Source of the DNA: Paenibacillus piscarius | GTDB lineage: Bacteria > Bacillota > Bacilli > Paenibacillales > Paenibacillaceae | Assembly (NCBI RefSeq): GCF_022234545.1 | Contig: NZ_JAIEUI010000020.1 | Location: forward strand, 62,001 to 126,000 | Direction: 5' to 3' | Length of the DNA stretch: 64,000 bases | Shown: positions 24,792-35,091 of the stretch, piece by piece | How positions within the stretch are numbered: position 1 is the first letter of the stretch | Layout of the letters: each line of letters opens with the position of its first letter | The notes under the pieces: model-generated | What the model was told of the DNA's origin: nothing | The model's database searches: none | Seen by the model: the letters and a program-made list of their open reading frames with translations, nothing else | Made by a program: the position numbers and the translations under genes

Positions 24792-25015
24792 TGTATGTTG
24801 TTTTCGGCATACATTTGTCCCGCTCACTCCGCTGCTGCATTGTAATCGGTTTTCCGATTACATTCGGTCAGCTCACACCCGACCGGCGCATTGTGATCGG
24901 TTTTCCGATTACATTCGGTCCGCTCACACCCGCCCGGCGCATTGTAATCGGTTTTCCGATTACATTTGTCCCGCTCACAACCGACCGGCGCATTGTGATC
25001 GGTTTTTCGATTACA
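24792..25015. repeat. Array 2 of 51-bp-periodic hairpin repeats (4 copies plus 1 degenerate)
   Basis: Copies at 24841-24862, 24892-24913, 24943-24964 and 24994-25015 start exactly 51 bases apart and read TGTRATCGG-TTTT-CCGATTACA; the last has CGATTACA. A degenerate copy (TGTATG ... CATACA) lies at 24792-24813, 49 bases before the first. Spacers (TCGGTCAGCTCACACCCGAC and similar) are close to each other but unlike those of array 1, while keeping a C-rich centre. The array sits between the promoter side of phoR and the 3' end of the GH119 gene. The other bases of the 637-base gap hold the PhoP box and a terminator; no gene is visible. Confidence 0.9.
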
Positions 25016-25041
25016 TTGGGTCCGCTCGCCTCACCAACCAG

Positions 25042-25087
25042 AAAACGCCCTTCCTAAATGGATACCGCACCATTTAGAAAAGGCGTT
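25042..25087 (-). terminator. Intrinsic terminator after the GH119 gene
   Basis: AACGCCCTTCCTAAATGG / CCATTTAGAAAAGGCGTT with a short loop. On the minus strand it is followed by TTTTC. It lies 20 bases past the stop codon. Confidence 0.85.
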
Positions 25088-25106
25088 CCCGTTTGTTACT
25101 TACACC

Positions 25107-28100
25107 CTACTGATCCTTCCAGCGCTGCACGGTCAGTGTTACCGTCTGAGCCCCGCCTAACGGTGTGAGTGTCCGGTTCGCAATGTCCGCTCCAGAGGAA
25201 GCGGTCTCTACCGTCCCCCAGCCTCCGCGCGTCAGCTTATAAGTCACGGCGGTTCCGGCCGGAAGGTTCAGAGTGATGGAATAGACGCCATCATTCCCCC
25301 TGGTCAGCAGATACGAGGGGTCTGCCGCATTCCATGCATTGAAGGAGCCGCTCAGATACACCTGAGCATTCGCCGGAGTCGATCCCGGGACGCTCACCTT
25401 GAAGGTAACGCTGTCTCCCTGAGGTTCGCCGGTGGTCACATTGCCTCCCGTCAGGCTGGAGCTTCCAGTGCTGAAGTGATAATTGCTGCCGCCATTATTA
25501 TCCCAGGTGCCGCTGCCGTTGTTGAAGGCGGCGGTCAGGCCGGTAGCACTACCAAGCGGAATGGTAATGGACTTGTAGCCGCTGAAGGCAGAGGTCTGCA
25601 TTTGCACGCCAGGCGATGTCGTCCAGGTGGTTGCCCCGTCCAGCTTGTAATGAATATACGAATTGCTGAAGGCTGTATTCTTGTAATAGATTGTCGCCGT
25701 GTTGCCTGCCGGTGTAGCGGTTGGTACAGGTGTTGCCGATGGCGCAACGGATGGCGTAACCGTTGGTACTACAGTCGGTGATGGTATAGCCGTCGGTGTG
25801 GCTGTTGGCACAACAGTGGGCGTTGGCATAGCCGTCGGTGTCGCCGTTGGCACGACTGTCGCCGTTGGTGTCGTACTTGGCTTCACCGTTGGCCCGACTG
25901 TCGGCGTTGGCATAGCCGTCGGCGTCGCACTCGGCGTTGCCGTTGGCGTCACCGGACCGCCTGCCTGGATATTCCCGGTCGGCGTATACGTCCAGGTGCC
26001 GGTGCCGAACAGGTAATTACTGCCCCCGTTGCTGTCCCAGGTGCCGCTGCCGTTATTGAAGCAGGCTTCGAGCTGGGCGGCTGCGCCGATGTTAATGGTA
26101 ATTTTATTATAGCCCGCCACTTCCGCCGCCGGAATCGCTACGCCCGGAGCAGTCGTCCAGGTTCCGCCAGCCGGGCGGTAATGGATGTACGGATTAGCAT
26201 AGCCCCGCTTGTAATAGACCGTTACCTGATTTCCGGCGGGGGTTGTAGCCGCCGCCGCTGCACTGAAGCCGGAGAAATTGCCGGAGGCATCATAAGCTTT
26301 TACCTTATATTCATAGGCTGTACTGGCCGACAAGCCACTATCGGTATAGGAAGGGGCCTGGGAGGTCCCGATTCTAACGCCATTGCGGTAGATTTCATAG
26401 CCGGTCACCCGGACGTTGTCAGTCGCTGCATCCCAGGTCAGCCCTACCGAGGAGGCATCGGCTACCTTCACCTGAAGATTCGCCGGTGCAGATGGAGCTT
26501 CCGTGTCCGGGACCGCAGGCACATCCGTAATGAACGGATGGGTGCCTTCAATTGTGCCCTCCATACTCTCTGTATACTTACCGTTCGCCAGCGTATATTT
26601 ACCAGCGCCTACGTAGACCTGCTGGATCTCGCTTTTGGTCACATTCCCTTTGGCATCCTTCGCTTCAATATAGTAGTCCAGGAGCTGATTCCGGTAACCG
26701 GAGAGATAGGTGAAGTACAGATTTCCGATGTCCGTCGCCGGGACCTTCTGCATCATCGCCTTGCTGCTTGGCTGCCAGTCTACACCGTTAATGTCGCTGC
26801 TCAGATCGCGGACATTCATCGGGTATTCGGTCCAGGCACCAACCTTAGCCGGGTCGATGTTGGGTACCCCTGCTGCGGCCATTCCCGCCGGATCATAGAC
26901 CTTGAAGGTGTTATCTGCCGCATCTGCGGTTTTGTCGCGGTGAACCCGCACCTTCACCTTGATATCGCTAATTCCGCTGGTGTCAAACGCATAAGTATAG
27001 ATGGCAAAAGCATTATTGAAATGCTGAAGGGTCCAGCCCTCCGCCTTGCTGACATTGGCACTGCCCGGATTGTACGGGTAACGCTGCGGCCACCAGACGG
27101 AAGGGCCGGTTTTGTCCTTGGCCAGCTTACCCGAAACATAGGGCTTGGAGAAATACAGCGATTGGTTAAAAGACAACGCCGGCTTCACACTGTCATCCAC
27201 ATTCTCATCATAATAGCCGAAGCCTGAGTCCATCGCAGGAAGCAGGAAATACCACGCCAGTTCAGCGGGATTGGCGCCTCCGGCATAATCATTGGCTGTG
27301 TCCCCTTTTACAGGATAGGAGATCATCCAGGGGTTCAGCTGGTTCCCCTCATAGGTCACCTCACGGTCCAGCGGATTCGCCGGCTTCCAGTAATTCGGAT
27401 GTTCATCCAGCCAGATCTGCTCAGCGGTCTTGGCATAATTCAAGGAGGCCTGGAGCAATGCGAAGTTCCGCTCAAGATAGTGATAGCCCTTCTCAAAGGA
27501 GACCGTCATCCCCTCTTCAACCCCCGCCAGATTCTTCTTCGGGGCGTAAGCAGTCCCGTTCATCTGATTGAATGCCGCGAACTGGCCCTTCCAGATCCCG
27601 AACGGCAGACGCCAATGGTACCAGGTAGGATCGGAGGAGGAGTCCCGGGTGTCAATCCACGAACCGTCCTGCACATGAACCACATCGCTTGCGGCGGGCG
27701 TATTACTGCGCAGATACTCATCAATTCCCATGCCCGTAACCCCGCTGCTTGCATAGGTCACATTCCCGGCATTGCGCCAGGTCTCCTCCGAGCCGGCCCG
27801 GCCCGAAGAATTATCCCCGTCATGGGCTACGACAAAAATCTGCTTCTGCGGAACCAGATTCTCATACGGCTTCAGCGCATCGGCCTTGACCTGGCCCAAA
27901 TACCCTTCCTCCCAGGACTGCGCCTGCGCGACAGGAATACCAACCACCCTGGATTCGGCCCCGGTGGCCGGGTCTACATATCGGACCCAGTGCGGCGTAG
28001 AAGCAAACGGGTATTTGTTGTGAACCACCTGCTGCTCGTTGAACATCGGCTCACTGACCCAGGCGCCGGCTGTGCTGACATTCTGCAGATCGCTGCGGTT

Positions 28101-28937
28101 CGGCGGCGAGACCATCGTATCCGCACCGGGGCTATTCAGCAGCGGATAATCCTTAAGCGTGCGGGAGAAATGGTTGTTGCCGATCACTGACCACTGAATA
28201 CCAAGCTTCTCCAGCACCGGAATGATCCGTTCCGAGAACCCCAGCTCTGTCGGAAAGAACCCCTTAGAGGACTTGTAGCTGCTTCCCAGGAAATAAGGCT
28301 GGGCCATTGTCGCGCCATGGTAGATCAGATCCTTGAGTAAATAGTCATTGCCCACCAGCGGTCCCATCGAATGATGGCCGGAGAAATGGATTAGGTCGAG
28401 CGTATTCTTTCCATTGGTGGTGTGGAGCTGATTCACCGCATTCTTCCAGGGGGTACCCCAGGCGGGATTGTTGTATCCGCTTACATTTCCTTGTTGAATA
28501 ATACTGTTCACGTTGTTTACGACCGCCCCCGACATGGTGACATGCATTTGGGCTTGAGGATAATTATTGCGCAGCGCATCCGCCACACTCCAGGGCCAGG
28601 TTAAATACGCTCCGGTCTTGGCGTGATGGGAATAATAGGAGACCAGATCATCATGAGGCATCGGAGAGCCGCCCGGCAAAAAATAAGGATACCCCGGAGG
28701 CGGATTCTGCTTCAGCGCAATCACTTCACCGTCATAGGTATAACGGATCGGGCTGCCGGTTGGGGTGGAATTGTAGCTGTTCAGATCATAATACGCCCAG
28801 AAATTCGGCATATGGTTGTGGTACACATGGGTGGCGGCAATATCTGCCGAGACTTGGGAAGCCGTTGCCGGAACGGACAGAAGCATGCCGAGGAGCAGGG
28901 CTGTGATTTTGCGTAAGAGCCTGGATTTCTTGGTCAT
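25107..28937 (-). CDS. igtZ: Secreted GH119 alpha-amylase, IgtZ-like, with CBM25 and CBM20 modules
   Basis: 1276 residues with a signal peptide (cleavage near ATASQVSA). The catalytic part begins ATHVYHNHMPNFWAYYD. It matches what I recall of family GH119, founded on Bacillus circulans IgtZ: the two residues proposed there as catalytic, E231 and D373, fall at the same numbers here, in FFPTELGFSE and VAHDGDNSSG. GH119 is a retaining family related to GH57. After about residue 600 comes a long middle region, then FnIII (about 812-900), CBM25 (905-990), a Pro/Thr linker, a second CBM25 (1080-1172) and CBM20 (1175-1276, ending TLTVQRWKDQ). It would hydrolyse starch outside the cell. It lies 88 bases downstream of the GH13 gene igtY, the same pair as in B. 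circulans. AAAGGAG sets the ATG. Confidence 0.85.
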   Translation of the reverse strand: MTKKSRLLRKITALLLGMLLSVPATASQVSADIAATHVYHNHMPNFWAYYDLNSYNSTPTGSPIRYTYDGEVIALKQNPPPGYPYFLPGGSPMPHDDLVSYYSHHAKTGAYLTWPWSVADALRNNYPQAQMHVTMSGAVVNNVNSIIQQGNVSGYNNPAWGTPWKNAVNQLHTTNGKNTLDLIHFSGHHSMGPLVGNDYLLKDLIYHGATMAQPYFLGSSYKSSKGFFPTELGFSERIIPVLEKLGIQWSVIGNNHFSRTLKDYPLLNSPGADTMVSPPNRSDLQNVSTAGAWVSEPMFNEQQVVHNKYPFASTPHWVRYVDPATGAESRVVGIPVAQAQSWEEGYLGQVKADALKPYENLVPQKQIFVVAHDGDNSSGRAGSEETWRNAGNVTYASSGVTGMGIDEYLRSNTPAASDVVHVQDGSWIDTRDSSSDPTWYHWRLPFGIWKGQFAAFNQMNGTAYAPKKNLAGVEEGMTVSFEKGYHYLERNFALLQASLNYAKTAEQIWLDEHPNYWKPANPLDREVTYEGNQLNPWMISYPVKGDTANDYAGGANPAELAWYFLLPAMDSGFGYYDENVDDSVKPALSFNQSLYFSKPYVSGKLAKDKTGPSVWWPQRYPYNPGSANVSKAEGWTLQHFNNAFAIYTYAFDTSGISDIKVKVRVHRDKTADAADNTFKVYDPAGMAAAGVPNIDPAKVGAWTEYPMNVRDLSSDINGVDWQPSSKAMMQKVPATDIGNLYFTYLSGYRNQLLDYYIEAKDAKGNVTKSEIQQVYVGAGKYTLANGKYTESMEGTIEGTHPFITDVPAVPDTEAPSAPANLQVKVADASSVGLTWDAATDNVRVTGYEIYRNGVRIGTSQAPSYTDSGLSASTAYEYKVKAYDASGNFSGFSAAAAATTPAGNQVTVYYKRGYANPYIHYRPAGGTWTTAPGVAIPAAEVAGYNKITINIGAAAQLEACFNNGSGTWDSNGGSNYLFGTGTWTYTPTGNIQAGGPVTPTATPSATPTAMPTPTVGPTVKPSTTPTATVVPTATPTAMPTPTVVPTATPTAIPSPTVVPTVTPSVAPSATPVPTATPAGNTATIYYKNTAFSNSYIHYKLDGATTWTTSPGVQMQTSAFSGYKSITIPLGSATGLTAAFNNGSGTWDNNGGSNYHFSTGSSSLTGGNVTTGEPQGDSVTFKVSVPGSTPANAQVYLSGSFNAWNAADPSYLLTRGNDGVYSITLNLPAGTAVTYKLTRGGWGTVETASSGADIANRTLTPLGGAQTVTLTVQRWKDQ

Positions 28938-28973
28938 TGGTCAACTCCTTTTCAGCTGGTTCATTTCTCTTCG

Positions 28974-29014
28974 TCAAAAAAACAGGGGGTGACGGACTTC
29001 CATCCTTCACCCCC
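28974..29014 (-). terminator. Intrinsic terminator between igtY and igtZ
   Basis: On the minus strand GGGGGTGA / TCACCCCC with a 14-base loop, followed by TGTTTTTTT. It lies 11 bases past the igtY stop and 37 bases before the igtZ start, so it either ends igtY transcripts or acts as a partial terminator inside the pair. Confidence 0.88.
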
Positions 29015-29025
29015 ATCAATCCGCT

Positions 29026-32001
29026 TTACTGATCCTTCCAGCGCTGCACGGTCAGTGTCACCGTCTGCGCCCCGCCTGACGGCGTGAGCGTCCGGTTCGC
29101 AATATCCGCTCCGCCGGAGGCGGTCTCTACCGTCCCCCAGCTGCCGCGCGTCAGCTTATACGTCACCGCAGTTCCGGCCGGAAGATTCAAGGTGATGGAG
29201 TACACTCCATCATTCCCCTTAGTCAGCAGATACGCGGGATCAGCTGCATTCCAGGCATTGAAGGAGCCGCTCAGGTACACTTGCGCATTCGCCGGAGTAG
29301 AGCCTGGAACAGTTACCTTGAAGGTAACGCTGTCCGCCTGCGGCTCGCCTGTGGTCACATTGCCTCCCGCCAGGCTGGAGCTGCCGGTGCCGAAGTGATA
29401 ATTGTTGCCGCCGTTGTTATCCCAGGTGCCGCTGCCGTTGTTGAAGGCTGCAGTGAGGCCGGTGGCATTGCCGAGCGGAATGGTGATGGACTTGTAGCCG
29501 CTGAAGGCGGAAGTCTGCATCTGCACCCCTGGTGAAGTCGTCCAGGTGGTGGCCCCGTCCAGCTTGTAATGAATATATGAATTACTGAAGGCTGTATTCT
29601 TGTAATAGATCGTCGCCGTGTTGCCCGCTGGTGTGGCGGTTGGCACTGGTGTTGCAGTCGGTGCAACCGTTGGCACCGGAGTTGCCGTTGGGGCAACCGT
29701 CGGCGTTGGCGATGGTGTGGCGGTTGGCGCTACCGTCGGTGTCGGTGTAGCGGTCGGTGTTGCCGTTGGTGTTACCGGACCGCCTGCCTGGATATTGCCC
29801 GTAGGCGTGTAGGTCCAGGTGCCGGTGCCGAACAGGTAATTGCTGCCGCCGTTGCTGTCCCAGGTGCCGCTGCCGTTATTGAAGCAGGCTTCGAGCTGCG
29901 TAGCCGCGCCGATATTGATGGTAATTTTGTTATAGCCCGCCACTTCCGCTGCCGGAATCGCTACGCCCGGTGCAGTCGTCCAAGTCCCGCCGACGGGGCG
30001 GTAATGGATGTACGGATTGGTGTAACCCTGCTTGTAGTAGATCGTCACACTGTTCCCGGCAGGGGTAACAATCAGAGCAGCAGCGCTGAAGGCCGACAGA
30101 TTGGCGGCGGCGTCATACGCTTTTATCGTATAGGAGTAATTCGTACTGCCCACCAGCCCGTTATCAGTAAAAGAGGTCGTAGCCGAAGTCCCGATCTTCA
30201 CCCCATTACGGTAAATCTCATAACCGGTCACGCCGACATTATCCGTAGAAGCCGTCCAGGACACCAGTGCGCTGGAGGCATTCTGCACGGTAGCTGTTAC
30301 ATTTGTGGGAGCGCTAGGAGCCTGTGTATCGGTTACCGGCTGAACTTTGGAATAGATTTTGGCAGAGTTGGCGTCCAGAGTTACCGTGATCTGCTTGCCG
30401 GTTACACCGCCTGCCTGCACCGTTACGGTATCGGAAGGGTTCAGCTGGTTCACGAGAACTGTACCTGCGGTCAGGGAGCTTTCGGCGCGCAGCGGCAGTG
30501 TCACGGTCTGTGACCCGCTGGAAGCATTACTGAATGCGGAGATGACTTCCTGGCCTACATTCGCACCGCTGTCAATCCGCCGGGAGAAGGCATACAGGTT
30601 CTGTGCTGACCACATCTCGCGCTGGGTGCCGGTGCGGAGGGCCGGGTTGTTTTTGCGGATCTCATTCAGCTTGGCGACATGCTTGTAGGTGCTGGCATTC
30701 TCATTGAAGTAATTCTCCAGCACGTTGCCGTTTGCATCCCGCTTCACCATCGACCAGCGGTTCCATGTATCCGCGATGCCCCCGGTCATGATCTGACCGT
30801 TGCCGTTGCCCTTATTCTGCTCCGTTCCCTGGAACACCACAGGCGTCCCGCGCACGGTGAAGATGAAGGTCAGCGCATTCTGCAGCTTGTCCACACTGCC
30901 GCCGGCCTCGGTGAGGAAGCGGTTGCGGTCATGATTGTCAATGAAGGTTACCATGTGGTTGGCGTTGCCGCCGTAGTAGGAGTCCTGAGCGAGTGTGCTC
31001 TTAATATTGGAGTCAAAAGACTGCCCGTAAGCGAAACTGTTCAGCACCGAAAAGAACAACGGGAAGTCCAGCATCCCCCATTCCTTGTTCGTGCCGACCC
31101 AGCGGGAGACAAATTCGGCATTGCCGTCGAAGTTCTCCCCGAAGGTGTTCACGCCCAGCAGGTTCTGCAGCTCGCCGATATCGGTCGGCTTCATCAGCTT
31201 GGCCGCATCGACCCGTGCTCCGTCTGCCCCCGTATAATCAAACCAGCCCTTGATCGAGCTGAACACCGCCTGCTTCGCCGCAGGCACATCGAAGTCAATA
31301 TCGTCGAGACCGCCCAGATCGTGGTTCTCCAGATAATCCTGGGCCCACTGATCGTACCGTCCGTCAGCCAGCGACCAGTTGATATCGCCGTTGTGGTGGT
31401 ACCAGGCCGGATTATTGAACGGAGCCGCAGGCTGCAAGGAAGGAATGTCATAATAAGCCTGGGTGCCCAGCATGTAATCGCCGATATGGTTCGGCACGAC
31501 ATCGATGATCACCTTGATCCCGAGCGCATGCGCGGAGTCTACCAGCTCTTTCAGCTTTTCTTTGGTGCCGAAGTAAGGGTTGGCCTTGTTCGGATCTTTG
31601 ACATTGTAACCGTGATAGGCTGTATTCTTACCTGTTCCGTTGTTCTCACGGTTAGTCATCTGCGGCTCGGCTACCGGAGAGATCCAGATGGCGGTGTAGC
31701 CCATGTTATGAATGTACGGGAGCTTGTCGATAACCCCCTGCCAGTCGCCGCCCTTCATGTAGCGGAAGTCCTCTTCGGAATTCTCGCCATAGCGGATCGC
31801 CGCTCCGGTAGCATTGTTGGACGGATCTCCGTCATGGAAGCGGTCAACCATAATCTGATAGATCGTGTCGTTCTCCGTCACCGTACCGATACTGGCTGCC
31901 TCCGCCTTGGAGGGCGGTACCACAAACAGACTCATCATCATGGACAGTACAATGGATGCGATTAGAACGGGAACAAGCAGACGGTTACGTTTCCTTTTCA
32001 T
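29026..32001 (-). CDS. igtY: Secreted GH13 enzyme, likely isocyclomaltooligosaccharide glucanotransferase (IgtY-like)
   Basis: 991 residues with a signal peptide (SIVLSMMMSLFVVPPSKAEA). GH13 motifs in order: region I DVVPNH, region II GARVDAAK with nucleophile D265, region III FGENFDG with acid/base E289, and region IV FIDNHDRN with D358. Then come an amylase C domain, FnIII (about 563-655), CBM25, a Pro/Thr linker, a second CBM25 and CBM20. Size (I recall 995 residues for B. circulans IgtY), domain order and a GH119 gene directly downstream match the igtY-igtZ locus. Its product there builds cyclic maltopentaose- to heptaose-like rings closed by an alpha-1,6 link. A plain alpha-amylase or cyclodextrin glucanotransferase is the alternative. 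Promoter and operator lie at 32105-32156. Confidence 0.75.
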   Translation of the reverse strand: MKRKRNRLLVPVLIASIVLSMMMSLFVVPPSKAEAASIGTVTENDTIYQIMVDRFHDGDPSNNATGAAIRYGENSEEDFRYMKGGDWQGVIDKLPYIHNMGYTAIWISPVAEPQMTNRENNGTGKNTAYHGYNVKDPNKANPYFGTKEKLKELVDSAHALGIKVIIDVVPNHIGDYMLGTQAYYDIPSLQPAAPFNNPAWYHHNGDINWSLADGRYDQWAQDYLENHDLGGLDDIDFDVPAAKQAVFSSIKGWFDYTGADGARVDAAKLMKPTDIGELQNLLGVNTFGENFDGNAEFVSRWVGTNKEWGMLDFPLFFSVLNSFAYGQSFDSNIKSTLAQDSYYGGNANHMVTFIDNHDRNRFLTEAGGSVDKLQNALTFIFTVRGTPVVFQGTEQNKGNGNGQIMTGGIADTWNRWSMVKRDANGNVLENYFNENASTYKHVAKLNEIRKNNPALRTGTQREMWSAQNLYAFSRRIDSGANVGQEVISAFSNASSGSQTVTLPLRAESSLTAGTVLVNQLNPSDTVTVQAGGVTGKQITVTLDANSAKIYSKVQPVTDTQAPSAPTNVTATVQNASSALVSWTASTDNVGVTGYEIYRNGVKIGTSATTSFTDNGLVGSTNYSYTIKAYDAAANLSAFSAAALIVTPAGNSVTIYYKQGYTNPYIHYRPVGGTWTTAPGVAIPAAEVAGYNKITINIGAATQLEACFNNGSGTWDSNGGSNYLFGTGTWTYTPTGNIQAGGPVTPTATPTATPTPTVAPTATPSPTPTVAPTATPVPTVAPTATPVPTATPAGNTATIYYKNTAFSNSYIHYKLDGATTWTTSPGVQMQTSAFSGYKSITIPLGNATGLTAAFNNGSGTWDNNGGNNYHFGTGSSSLAGGNVTTGEPQADSVTFKVTVPGSTPANAQVYLSGSFNAWNAADPAYLLTKGNDGVYSITLNLPAGTAVTYKLTRGSWGTVETASGGADIANRTLTPSGGAQTVTLTVQRWKDQ

Positions 32002-32104
32002 TCCTTCCTCATCTCCCTCTCATGGATAACCTGCGCTCAAGCTTAACACTCTACCAACACATCGCCGACAGAATCTTAGAATCTATGAATTTTGGCAATC
32101 GATA

Positions 32105-32120
32105 GGGAAACCGGTTTCCC
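32105..32120. promoter_or_regulatory. 16-bp palindromic LacI-family operator at the igtY start site
   Basis: GGGAAACC-GGTTTCCC is a perfect palindrome with a central CG, the geometry of LacI/CcpA/MalR operators. It begins about 8 bases after the -10 of the igtY promoter, so a bound repressor would block initiation. A sugar-responsive LacI-type repressor is expected; its gene is not in the window. Confidence 0.75.
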
Positions 32121-32127
32121 CACTAAA

Positions 32128-32156
32128 AATTAACACGCCCTTGTATGCGCTGTCAA
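32128..32156 (-). promoter_or_regulatory. Sigma-A promoter of igtY
   Basis: On the minus strand a consensus -35 TTGACA (32151-32156), a 17-base spacer and -10 TTAATT (32128-32133). It is about 130 bases upstream of the igtY ATG. The leader between the operator and the start codon holds no other clear element. Confidence 0.75.
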
Positions 32157-32288
32157 GACAAATCCGCGAACTTCTCTGCAAAAAAATAACTGCTGAATGA
32201 TGCTGTTCTGCGAAAAAACCAAAAACGCGCGTTCAGGCAGGAGGCAGGGCAAACATGCACCCGCTCGCCCGTGCCAGCACAATGAGAA

Positions 32289-32494
32289 TGTGATCGGTTT
32301 TCCGATTTCATTTGGTCCACAATCCGCACCTCCGCCAAACTCCAGAACAAAATGCCTGCGGCAACGCCATTGTGGTCGGTTTTTCGTCCACATCCCGCCA
32401 TCGCGCCTCTGCCGAACCGAATGTGGTCGGTTTTTCGACCACATCCCGCCATCGCGCCTCTGCCGAACCGAATATGGTCGGTTTTTCGATTACA
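32289..32494. repeat. Array 3 of 51-bp-periodic hairpin repeats (4 copies)
   Basis: Copies at 32289-32310 (right arm altered to CCGATTTCA), 32371-32392, 32422-32443 and 32473-32494. The last three start exactly 51 bases apart; the first is 82 bases from the second. The copy at 32422 reads TGTGGTCG-GTTTTT-CGACCACA, a fully paired stem in which both arms differ from the common TGTAATCG/CGATTACA. Spacers here are CCCGCCATCGCGCCTCTGCC and relatives, distinct from arrays 1 and 2. The array lies between the igtY promoter and the fumarase gene. The rest of this 651-base gap is non-coding. Confidence 0.9.
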
Positions 32495-32530
32495 TCCGAT
32501 CCACGCGCCCCTGTAACAAACCTCCACGAG

Positions 32531-32562
32531 AAAAAAAACCTCCTTCACCGAAATGAAAGAGG
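32531..32562 (-). terminator. Intrinsic terminator of the fumarase gene
   Basis: On the minus strand CCTCTTTCA / TGAAGGAGG with a 6-base loop and eight T. It lies about 90 bases past the fumarase stop. Confidence 0.8.
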
Positions 32563-32652
32563 CTCTACTCTGCTGACTAAATATGCTGTTATACGTGCGA
32601 TACGCTACCGTTCATTTGAGACACCCACGAAGCAGGGGCCACAGCCGCAACC

Positions 32653-34320
<1,668 letters not shown>

Positions 34321-34418
34321 TCAGTCTCCTCTCCAACTGTGTAAGCCTGCCCTAACTCTGGTACAATCAGTTATTATCATATCATATTAAGACGCTCATG
34401 AAAGGGGTTACTTCAAAA

Positions 34419-35039
34419 TTGAACTACCATTTCTCCGCCTACCTCTACCGGCTGCAATATATCCAGCGCTGGAGCCTCATGCGCAGCACCGCCCCGGAGA
34501 ACGTGGCGCAGCATTCGTTCCAGGTCGCCCTGCTGGCGCACATGCTGTGCACCATCGGCAATGTTCGCTTCGGCCGGTCGCTGAACGCCGACCGCGCAGC
34601 CACGATGGCGTTGTTCCACGACGCCACCGAGGTCTTCACCGGTGATATCGCCACGCCGGTGAAGCATAACAATCCGCTGCTGCTGTCCAGCTTCCGCGAG
34701 ATGGAGCAGGCGGCTGCCGACCGGCTGGCGGCCATGATTCCGCCGGAGCTGGGCGCTGTCTATGCGCCGCTCCTGCAGCCGCAGGCCATCCCGTCCGGCT
34801 CCCCGGATGCCGGGCTGCTCCCCTACGTCAAGGCGGCGGATGTGCTGGACGCCTATCTCAAATGCGTCTGGGAGACCGCCGCAGGCAACCGCGAATTCGC
34901 CGCTGCCAGAGAGCAGACCGCCGCGAAGCTCCATGCGCTGGCAATGCCGGAGATGGAGTATTTTCTCACCCATATGTCCCCAAGCTTCGAGATGTCCCTG
35001 GATGAGCTGTCGTCAAGCATGAATCAGGAAGACCTGTAA
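34419..35039 (+). CDS. yfbR: YfbR-like HD-domain 5'-deoxynucleotidase
   Basis: 206 residues. YfbR removes phosphate from deoxyribonucleoside monophosphates and is metal dependent. TTG at 34419 is chosen: it opens NYHFSAYLYRLQYIQRW, the family N-terminus, and AAAGGGG lies ten bases upstream; the ATG at 34398 precedes that site. The HD residues are visible in NVAQHSFQVALLAHML, MALFHDATEVFTGDIATPVK and ADVLDAYLKC. The C-terminal tail differs from E. coli YfbR. It is divergent from fumarase and convergent with the thiazole operon. Confidence 0.85.
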   Translation: MNYHFSAYLYRLQYIQRWSLMRSTAPENVAQHSFQVALLAHMLCTIGNVRFGRSLNADRAATMALFHDATEVFTGDIATPVKHNNPLLLSSFREMEQAAADRLAAMIPPELGAVYAPLLQPQAIPSGSPDAGLLPYVKAADVLDAYLKCVWETAAGNREFAAAREQTAAKLHALAMPEMEYFLTHMSPSFEMSLDELSSSMNQEDL

Positions 35040-35046
35040 CGCAAAT

Positions 35047-35066
35047 AACCCGCCTCGCGGCGGGTT
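35047..35066. terminator. Bidirectional hairpin between yfbR and thiH
   Basis: AACCCGCC / GGCGGGTT with a TCGC loop. On the plus strand it is followed by GAAGCTTTG and on the minus strand by ATTTG. It lies 7 bases after the yfbR stop and 26 bases after the thiH stop on the other strand. The T tracts are short. Confidence 0.6.
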
Positions 35067-35091
35067 GAAGCTTTGTCTAATATCAGTCAGC

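Noticed and set aside
29618..29812. Valine/glycine-rich plus-strand frame opposite the igtY linker
   Set aside because: It is the antisense of the Pro/Thr-coding repeat, with no ribosome site.
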